This document shows positions 59,229-64,000 of a stretch of 64,000 bases of DNA, one piece after another. Position numbers and translations under genes: made by a program. Position 1 is the stretch's first letter. The number at the start of each line of letters is the position of its first letter. A model generated the notes under the pieces. That model did no database searches, was not told where the DNA came from, and saw only the letters and a list, made by a program, of their open reading frames with translations. Source of the stretch: a virus; IMG/VR virus record IMGVR_UViG_3300036780_000012, positions 1-64,000 of that record; one strand, given 5' to 3'.

Positions 59229-59330
59229 ATGGACGAAATGACGAAAGCCATGCTCCAAGGATTAACCGACGCACAACTGGCAGATATGGCCGCACTTATA
59301 GCGGCAGAGATGAAACGTCGCAAGAAGTGA
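59229..59330 (+). CDS. 33-residue helical micro-protein
   Basis: ATG at 59229 with AAGGAG 7 nt upstream; MTKAMLQGLTDAQLADMAAL then basic end. An alternative frame from 59114 overlaps but has no clear SD. Confidence 0.5.
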   Translation: MDEMTKAMLQGLTDAQLADMAALIAAEMKRRKK

Positions 59331-59376
59331 CTAGCGGTCAAGGCCGCCGAGAAATTGCGAGACCGAAAGGAAACCA

Positions 59377-59577
59377 ATGATTGAGCAGCTTCAGTGCCTA
59401 TGTATGCTGACTTGGGACGGCAATCTGATCTCTAAGGGTTGCCGTGACGATCTAGTGAAAGCAGGATTAGCGCAACGTTTCGAGGGAGGCTTCAACCTAA
59501 TTACCGCCAAGGGCGTGCAATACCTTTACGATCTAGGCTTGCTGCCGAAGAAACTAGCCGGATCAGTCAGGCCGTGA
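59377..59577 (+). CDS. Small hypothetical protein
   Basis: 66 residues: LQCLCMLTWDGNLISKGCRD, RFEGGFNLITAKGVQYLYDL: a small winged-helix-like pattern. AAGGAA upstream. Unknown. Confidence 0.55.
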   Translation: MIEQLQCLCMLTWDGNLISKGCRDDLVKAGLAQRFEGGFNLITAKGVQYLYDLGLLPKKLAGSVRP

Positions 59578-59609
59578 CAAGCGGTTCACGACATAGCTAG
59601 GGGCAAGAG

Positions 59610-59801
59610 ATGCAGCGCAGACCATTTGAACTCGAAGAGGTTGTGATTTGTGTGGCGTTAGCAGTCGTGGGATTGCTTGGATGCCTCTGGATTTTCGTTG
59701 CTGTCACCGTTATCCGAATGCAAGTGCTGGGGGAGGGGATTCCAGAGCTGCGGCACGGCTTCATTGCGCTCGGGGTACTTTTTATAGCTGGGTTACGTTG
59801 A
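59610..59801 (+). CDS. Two-span membrane protein
   Basis: 63 residues: span 1 VICVALAVVGLLGCLWIFVAV, span 2 FIALGVLFIAGL. GGGGCAAGAG upstream. Unknown; holin-like in size. Confidence 0.5.
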   Translation: MQRRPFELEEVVICVALAVVGLLGCLWIFVAVTVIRMQVLGEGIPELRHGFIALGVLFIAGLR

Positions 59802-59870
59802 TTGGTGCGGCAGTTTGGGCGGCATGGGAGATATTGAATCGTTGAGGATGCAGCGCAAAGGGAGGAAGGG

Positions 59871-60023
59871 ATGATGAGAGAAGTTATTCAAATTTCCGTT
59901 TTGTTTGCCTTGGGGCTTGGCAACTCCATCCTTGCCGCCATAGGTGCGCGGATAACGCTTCGGTTCATGGAACTCACGAATACGAGACTGAAGCAGTTGG
60001 AGGATAAGACTAATGGCAAATGA
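59871..60023 (+). CDS. 50-residue single-span membrane protein
   Basis: ATGATG start at 59871 with GGAGGAAGGG upstream. ISVLFALGLGNSILAAIGA is a span, then a charged tail. The stop overlaps the next ATG. Confidence 0.55.
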   Translation: MMREVIQISVLFALGLGNSILAAIGARITLRFMELTNTRLKQLEDKTNGK

Positions 60024-60208
60024 CACTCCTAGCACGCCGCGCATTTTTAGAAGAATGGATCTCGGACCTGAATGGGACCTATCTCCCTTCTGACGGAACG
60101 CGGATTTATTACGAGAACACGTTTCTGTGGTTTCTTCGCAAGCTGCGCAAGCGCTTTGTCGCGTTTCTCAAGTGGTTTGTTGGATTTCTCAACGACGATG
60201 CGCGATGA
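60020..60208 (+). CDS. Small basic hypothetical protein
   Basis: 62 residues: RRAFLEEWISDLNGTYLPSD, TFLWFLRKLRKRFVAFLKWF; an amphipathic C-terminal helix. Coupled by ATGA. Confidence 0.5.
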   Translation: MTLLARRAFLEEWISDLNGTYLPSDGTRIYYENTFLWFLRKLRKRFVAFLKWFVGFLNDDAR

Positions 60209-60232
60209 CTTCTGACCCACGAGAGGAGACAG

Positions 60233-60457
60233 ATGAGCACAGTTCCTAGTGAGACGCCGATTGGTTCGGACGTTTGTCAATGCGGCGATTATCGCAGTCA
60301 GCACAATTACGGCAGCAACAGCGCTTGCCGAGTCTGCGGCAATATGAGCGGGCCGTACAACGGATGCCAAAAATTCCGCTTCGGGCGAATGGCAGGGCAG
60401 AGCGAATTGGAACACTGGCGCTTATATCATGGACGCGAATCCGAGGCTTCCCGATGA
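60233..60457 (+). CDS. Zinc-ribbon small protein
   Basis: 74 residues with CQCGDYRSQHNYGSNSACRV and CGNMSG, four cysteines in two CxC/CxxC pairs. GAGGAGACAG upstream. Unknown partner. Confidence 0.6.
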   Translation: MSTVPSETPIGSDVCQCGDYRSQHNYGSNSACRVCGNMSGPYNGCQKFRFGRMAGQSELEHWRLYHGRESEASR

Positions 60458-60930
60458 CCATCCCCAGCAGAGAAGAGACGATCCAGCGAACCGCCAAGCG
60501 TGAGAAGTTTGAAGCGTGGGCAGCCACACATAACTTTAGGGGAACATTAGGCACACGCGGGAGTTATTCAGCGCCTGCAATCGCGTGGATGGGATGGCAG
60601 GCTGGTTACGACGCTGCCCTAAGCCAGTCCGCAAACTCGCCGGATAGACGAGCATGGATTGACTCGATCAATTTGGAACTATCCAATTTGCGAGACTGGG
60701 CGAATCGAGAAGCCAAGTTGAAGGAAAAGGCTGAAGCCGAGTTGAGCCAGTCCGCAGAACGGATCAAAGAACTGGAGGCAGTATTACAAGAATCGCAACA
60801 AATGTTTGAGCAGATCTTGAGGCGGGGCGACATCATGTTCGCCGCCTATGTCAAATGGAAAGATCGGGTGGCGGATCTGCTCTCTGAATCGAAATCAAGC
60901 ACGGCGCAGTCTGCCGAGATAAGGAGGTGA
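60454..60930 (+). CDS. Ead/Ea22-like early phage protein
   Basis: 158 residues from the ATG at 60454 (ATGA overlap). REKFEAWAATHNF, YSAPAIAWMGWQAGYDAALS is the Ea22-like motif; a coiled coil follows (LSNLRDWANREAKLKEKAEA). Early, non-essential genes of this type are common in temperate phages. Confidence 0.65.
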   Translation: MTIPSREETIQRTAKREKFEAWAATHNFRGTLGTRGSYSAPAIAWMGWQAGYDAALSQSANSPDRRAWIDSINLELSNLRDWANREAKLKEKAEAELSQSAERIKELEAVLQESQQMFEQILRRGDIMFAAYVKWKDRVADLLSESKSSTAQSAEIRR

Positions 60931-61112
60931 AAATTGATAACTGCCAGCTTAAGGGCGAGCATTCTACTCCTAACATTCCTGGGAACTCCCAGAATAATTA
61001 CTGCGTCCCCGATCCGCTGGATCAACCGCGCCTCGTAGGAGCCGTATCGAGGGCGGAGAAGTACCACGGCTCACAAGTTTTGGCGGCTCTGCTAGCAGAG
61101 AGGACAAACTAG
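60927..61112 (+). CDS. Doubtful small protein
   Basis: 61 residues from a GTG that overlaps the upstream stop; AGGAGG is too close to it. Sequence DNCQLKGEHSTPNIPGNSQN is weakly protein-like. Could instead be an intergenic region. Confidence 0.3.
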   Translation: MKIDNCQLKGEHSTPNIPGNSQNNYCVPDPLDQPRLVGAVSRAEKYHGSQVLAALLAERTN

Positions 61113-61242
61113 ATATTTCATGTCAAGTACTTTTTATTTCGTTTGTTATCAACGCGCCATTCTTGGTAAGTGCTTGAAAGGTGCATGAACATTGCCGATT
61201 CGCGATCTCGGCCTGAGATAATAGTGACAGGAGGAAACATAA
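61113..61242. other. Intergenic region with possible promoter
   Basis: TTGCCG and GATAAT occur with a long 19-bp gap; ATCTC-GGCCT-GAGAT makes a small inverted repeat overlapping the -10. A promoter for 61243 is possible but weak. Confidence 0.35.
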
Positions 61243-61482
61243 ATGACACTTGCCCAACTCATTTGGATCGATAAGCGCGGAGGTTGCCGCATTGAACAAG
61301 GACAAGCGGCAAGGCTCGCAAAGAAATTAGAGACGCTACGCTGTCCCGCTGACCTCTGGGTATTGGACGAATACGGAGTGAAGATCGAAACCATTGGCGG
61401 ATGCGAATATGCGCCCGACATCGCAGACGACAAGCGTATTAAATGGCAATGGTGGTATGACAAGACGGCGCTTGGTCTATGA
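61243..61482 (+). CDS. Small hypothetical protein
   Basis: 79 residues with AGGAGGAAAC upstream. IDKRGGCRIEQGQAARLAKK, then DKRIKWQWWYDKTALG. Unknown. Confidence 0.6.
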   Translation: MTLAQLIWIDKRGGCRIEQGQAARLAKKLETLRCPADLWVLDEYGVKIETIGGCEYAPDIADDKRIKWQWWYDKTALGL

Positions 61483-61691
61483 AAATGCCATGCCGTAGGT
61501 GCGGAAGGATGGTTGCTGCAACTCGCAGCGGACGACACGCACATAAATGTCCGCACGGTATGCAGTGCGAACCAAACTGGGCTGGAGTCTGCAAAGAATG
61601 CCAGAAGCACTGGGAAGTCTTTCGCCAACTAGCGGCTGAGGCGGAATTGAACTATCAGCACAGTATAGCAATGCAATCGAAACGAGACTGA
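61479..61691 (+). CDS. Zinc-finger-like small protein
   Basis: 70 residues: MPCRRCGRMVAATRSGRHAH, CPHGMQCEPNWAGVCKECQK; a C2HC-type pattern. ATGA overlap with the previous gene. Confidence 0.6.
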   Translation: MKMPCRRCGRMVAATRSGRHAHKCPHGMQCEPNWAGVCKECQKHWEVFRQLAAEAELNYQHSIAMQSKRD

Positions 61692-61706
61692 TACAGACAA
61701 CCTAGA

Positions 61707-61718
61707 TATTCTACGAAG
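61707..61718 (-). repeat. CTTCGTAGAATA, inverted copy
   Basis: TATTCTACGAAG on the plus strand, the inverse of the two direct copies at 62135 and 62451. It lies in the gap before the 61784 gene. Confidence 0.6.
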
Positions 61719-61783
61719 TTTTACTGTTAGTCAATTCAATCGTGGTCCGCGCCCTTCAACAGCGGAGGAAAGGTGGGAAATAT

Positions 61784-62092
61784 ATGTGGACAGCACCAGC
61801 GGTAATGTTTATCGAAGCCGCAGCCGACAGTCTAAAATCGGCTGATCCTAAAATGCTTGCAGCAGAGGTCAAGGAACTCGGCTCCTTTGGGAGTACGCGC
61901 ATCACAGACATGATGGATACTTTATGGCCATCGGCTGGGGACGTAATGGATAACGCATTCAGCGGCATGGAGCACGATACCGATGTGATATTCGCTCAGG
62001 GATACCTGCTCGGTCTGCAAACCGCACGTCAGATGCTTGCGGGGAGTGCGGCATTGATACTAAAACAGATTGATCCTACCAGCATTCTATGA
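61784..62092 (+). CDS. Hypothetical protein
   Basis: 102 residues from the ATG at 61784 (AAAGGTGGG upstream). AVMFIEAAADSLKSADPKML, AQGYLLGLQTARQMLAGSAA; helical. Unknown. Confidence 0.6.
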   Translation: MWTAPAVMFIEAAADSLKSADPKMLAAEVKELGSFGSTRITDMMDTLWPSAGDVMDNAFSGMEHDTDVIFAQGYLLGLQTARQMLAGSAALILKQIDPTSIL

Positions 62093-62134
62093 GATGTGGG
62101 GTAGGGACTCGTGATGCTTTCCCCAAGGTCCCTG

Positions 62135-62146
62135 CTTCGTAGAATA
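62135..62146 (+). repeat. CTTCGTAGAATA, direct copy
   Basis: TGCTTCGTAGAATA in the 108-bp gap before 62200. TAGAAT could be a -10 box but no -35 is seen. Confidence 0.6.
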
Positions 62147-62199
62147 AAGAGTTTTGGAACTTTTGAGTTTACCTACAGTCTGAGAGGAGAATGGTCAAC

Positions 62200-62406
62200 A
62201 TGATAAATCAAAATACCGTTGAACAAGAACCAGAGTTGATGGTCGTGCATTGGCCGGGGCAGGATACGGTCGCATGTCCAGAACATCTTCGCAAATTGGT
62301 GGGACTAGCTGCGGTCCTTGGATTCCCCTTAAGTTGGACACCTGCCGGTGAAACTATGGGATGCGACAACTGTCGCACCGAGAAAGCTAGCCATGCGCAA
62401 CCCTGA
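62200..62406 (+). CDS. Small hypothetical protein
   Basis: 68 residues from the ATG at 62200 (AGGAG 10 nt before); an ATG at 62191 sits too close to it. VVHWPGQDTVACPEHLRKLV, then GCDNCRTEKA; zinc ligand pairs (C, H, CxxC). Unknown. Confidence 0.55.
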   Translation: MINQNTVEQEPELMVVHWPGQDTVACPEHLRKLVGLAAVLGFPLSWTPAGETMGCDNCRTEKASHAQP

Positions 62407-62450
62407 AGTCAGGTAGGCCCCTATCCCAATGCTCAAAGTTCGGAGACATG

Positions 62451-62462
62451 CTTCGTAGAATA
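62451..62462 (+). repeat. CTTCGTAGAATA, second direct copy
   Basis: TGCTTCGTAGAATA immediately before AGAAAGGA, the ribosome site of the 62476 gene. Confidence 0.6.
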
Positions 62463-62475
62463 GAAAGGATTTCCT

Positions 62476-62763
62476 ATGCGACCTACTTACTTATTGGCAG
62501 TTGTGTTAGGGATGGGGAGTTGGGCGGCGGGCAAACCGAGTTCTGGTTATACGGTCATCCCTAAGCATAGTGCTAATGGTCGGCAAGAGTGGGAAGTGCT
62601 CTGCCGTAAGGGAGTGGGCGACGGAATTTGGTCTACGCTCCCTACGCCTACCGAAGCCGATAAATTCTGTGCTTATTGGGAGAATGAAGATTGGCGTAAA
62701 CAAGTCGTATCCCCAGCGAAGCCGATTACCAGGGAATGTCCGGTCGATAAGGTTTGTATCTAG
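62476..62763 (+). CDS. Secreted small protein
   Basis: 95 residues. Signal-like N-terminus MRPTYLLAVVLGMGSWAAGK, then VIPKHSANGRQEWEVLCRKG and two more cysteines (possible disulfides). Last gene of the plus block. Confidence 0.6.
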   Translation: MRPTYLLAVVLGMGSWAAGKPSSGYTVIPKHSANGRQEWEVLCRKGVGDGIWSTLPTPTEADKFCAYWENEDWRKQVVSPAKPITRECPVDKVCI

Positions 62764-62797
62764 GCAAACCACTTGTTACTGCCCATCTCTCCCCAAG

Positions 62798-62826
62798 AAA
62801 AACGCCCCGACTGTTTAGGCCGGGGC
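62798..62826 (-). terminator. Rho-independent terminator for the right-end minus operon
   Basis: Minus strand GCCCCG...CGGGGC (62826-62821 with 62809-62804) with an 11-nt loop, then GTTTTTC. Just downstream of the lipoprotein gene. The plus side lacks a T-run. Confidence 0.8.
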
Positions 62827-62847
62827 AGGGGAGAACAGAAGCAAAAT

Positions 62848-63441
62848 TTATTTAATCTCGTACTGCTTGCCGAAGAATCCCACCGCACTATTGAAATCAG
62901 ATTTGAATTTCTTTTTCGTCTCGTTGACCTTCTCCCCAAGTTTCGCCTCATCGCCTACGCTTAACTTGGGAATCGTAGCCACGGCCGGAACGAGAGCAAC
63001 TAGAGACGCCACAAACGCTTCTACCGCCTCTACTCCTGCAATGAACTTAGCCTGCGAGTTAGGATCGGTAATGTGCAGGTTAGTCAGGATTGGAGTTAGA
63101 TTCGCGGTAAGGGCGGATAGTGCCGCCTGAATCTCAGCCAAGATGCCGGGTTGAGCCGTTGCCGAAGCAGTCTTGTACGAGGCAATCAGAGCCTTGATAT
63201 TCACTAGTGCCGTTTGTGCCTGCTGTGCCCAGTTATTGAACTGAGTTACTACCTCTTCGCTGACTCCGGCTCCAAAGGCTGCCAGAATCGCCACTAGGGC
63301 CTGTAGTGCAGGTCCTAGCAGGGTTATGATGTTAGACGCACTACTTTCCCAATCCGTGCAGGCCGTGGCCAGTAAGCAGAGATCGAGAACGGCGAAAATA
63401 CCGATCAAACGCCAGAACAACTTCGAGTCGAATCTTTTCAT
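62848..63441 (-). CDS. Lipoprotein, possible surface or exclusion protein
   Basis: 197 residues from the ATG at 63441 with AAGGAG 7 nt before it. A lipobox LLATAC after MKRFDSKLFWRLIGIFAVL; then a long Ala-rich helical body (QALVAILAAFGAGVSEEVVT, AEIQAALSALTANLTPIL) and a Lys-rich end. Prophage lipoproteins often block superinfection; that is a guess here. Confidence 0.65.
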   Translation of the reverse strand: MKRFDSKLFWRLIGIFAVLDLCLLATACTDWESSASNIITLLGPALQALVAILAAFGAGVSEEVVTQFNNWAQQAQTALVNIKALIASYKTASATAQPGILAEIQAALSALTANLTPILTNLHITDPNSQAKFIAGVEAVEAFVASLVALVPAVATIPKLSVGDEAKLGEKVNETKKKFKSDFNSAVGFFGKQYEIK

Positions 63442-63454
63442 GTACTTTCTCCTT

Positions 63455-63613
63455 TTAATCGTAGTAAGCGAGAAACGCGAATGTTCCATCGCTGCAGGTC
63501 GCCGCGAAGGAACCATTGTAGGGGAGGGGAAGTTCGTATTCAGATTGCTCAATAGGTTCGCGCTCGACAGCGCGACTATATCGGATGTACTGGAAATCTT
63601 TATCGTGATCCAT
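63455..63613 (-). CDS. 52-residue hypothetical protein
   Basis: ATG at 63613, TAA at 63455, just before the lipoprotein SD. DFQYIRYSRAVEREPIEQSE, YELPLPYNGSFAATCSDGTF looks protein-like. No SD of its own; an in-frame longer version of the neighbouring lipoprotein frame starts at 63636 with AGGAGG, so the true start or a frame break is uncertain. Confidence 0.45.
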   Translation of the reverse strand: MDHDKDFQYIRYSRAVEREPIEQSEYELPLPYNGSFAATCSDGTFAFLAYYD

Positions 63614-63654
63614 TTATCGGGCGGGCCTTGCGGCATTGGATATTCCTCCTTGAA

Positions 63655-64000
63655 TCAACGTTCTGCAATTTTAACCACGTCCTTAGTTATCGGATCTCGT
63701 TTCCACCATACACCTAAGTCTGAGCGGAGAATGCTCTTACACTTGCCGAAATCCTGGTATCGAAACTTATCCATGACGTAGCCAGTCCAGATTACCCTAG
63801 AGTTAGGAAAGTCTGGACAACCGTTCCAGAGTGTCCCGCCATCCTCGCGTTCGATCCACCAGTCGTTTGGGCCGAGTTGATTAAGCACCTTGACATTATG
63901 GTATTCGTAGACAGGATAGTCCGTTATTAGTGTAGCCGCGTAAGCTAATATGCCAGCGGCTAGCATTGCTGTCCAGAGAGGCCATTGCGACGCTACGAAG
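63655..64000 (-). CDS. Membrane-anchored protein, 5' end probably outside window
   Basis: The frame stays open to the window edge upstream of an ATG at 63966. A membrane span (SQWPLWTAMLAAGILAYAAT) precedes VYEYHNVKVLNQLGPNDWWI and NGCPDFPNSRVIWTGYVMD, a compact domain with Cys. Unknown role. Confidence 0.55.
   Translation of the reverse strand, partial: FVASQWPLWTAMLAAGILAYAATLITDYPVYEYHNVKVLNQLGPNDWWIEREDGGTLWNGCPDFPNSRVIWTGYVMDKFRYQDFGKCKSILRSDLGVWWKRDPITKDVVKIAER

Noticed and set aside
60667-60690. ATCAATTTGGAACTATCCAATTTG resembling the palindrome when shortened
   Set aside because: Only the CCAATTT core is shared, at the wrong spacing, so not counted.
61829-61843. AGTCTAAAATCGGCT resembling the palindrome
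   Set aside because: Three or more mismatches, no symmetry; left out of the array.
1-64000. Search for integrase, attachment sites and DNA polymerase
   Set aside because: No tyrosine or serine recombinase motif and no polymerase motif was seen; the phage may be lytic or these genes may lie outside the window.

Overview
The window is wall-to-wall bacteriophage DNA, with no recognisable host chromosome genes, and is cut out of a larger phage or prophage genome: the first and last genes both run off the edges. The virion genes describe a contractile-tailed phage with a short tail (sheath, tube, a 485-residue tape measure, gp25-like wedge, baseplate J, HxH-tipped spike). The host is probably an acidobacterium (Terriglobia). 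That inference rests on signal peptides ending in Q followed by LPDAPSA and on Ig-like secreted proteins of a style common in that group, so it is an inference only. No integrase, DNA polymerase, tRNA or CRISPR array was seen.

Layout. From about 53.0 kb down to 0 nearly everything is on the minus strand, in tightly coupled genes (ATGA, TAATG and GTGA overlaps). In transcription order: 53.0-46.7 kb holds small early proteins, an alanine-repeat protein, a RecB/Cas4-like nuclease, RecT and a MazG remnant; 46.3-43.8 kb holds an HNH nuclease, a primase-helicase and two Fis-like regulators; 43.8-38.2 kb holds a helicase-DNA methylase fusion, a second DNA methylase, a PP-loop ATPase and a PLP-fold enzyme; 38-33.7 kb holds small proteins, a LuxR-type HTH protein and a holin-like protein; 33.6-17 kb holds terminase, portal, protease/scaffold, capsid, head completion, a glycosyltransferase/methyltransferase cassette and a papain-like protease; 17-0 kb holds the tail, baseplate and a cluster of adhesins with signal peptides. 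One plus-strand ribbon-helix-helix (RHH) gene at 1.2 kb interrupts this block. From 53.1 to 62.8 kb the genes are on the plus strand: an RHH regulator, a RusA resolvase and about 25 small, mostly unknown proteins. The last 1.2 kb is minus-strand again and ends in a terminator at 62.8 kb.

How it fits together. A 105-bp divergent region at 53.0 kb has two facing promoters whose -35 boxes lie in the two arms of one inverted repeat, which looks like a genetic switch with an RHH protein as likely regulator. A 16-bp element, AGTCCAAAATTGGACW, occurs eleven times, nearly always inside genes, in different reading frames and mostly in one orientation relative to transcription. It resembles the stoperator arrays of some mycobacteriophages and is the best candidate for an undescribed system here. 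Other notable points are a textbook -1 frameshift site (TTTTTTC plus hairpin) in the tail assembly chaperone, two signal-peptide genes broken by apparent single-base frameshifts, two cases of in-frame fused or nested genes, and many micro-proteins of 29 to 56 residues.
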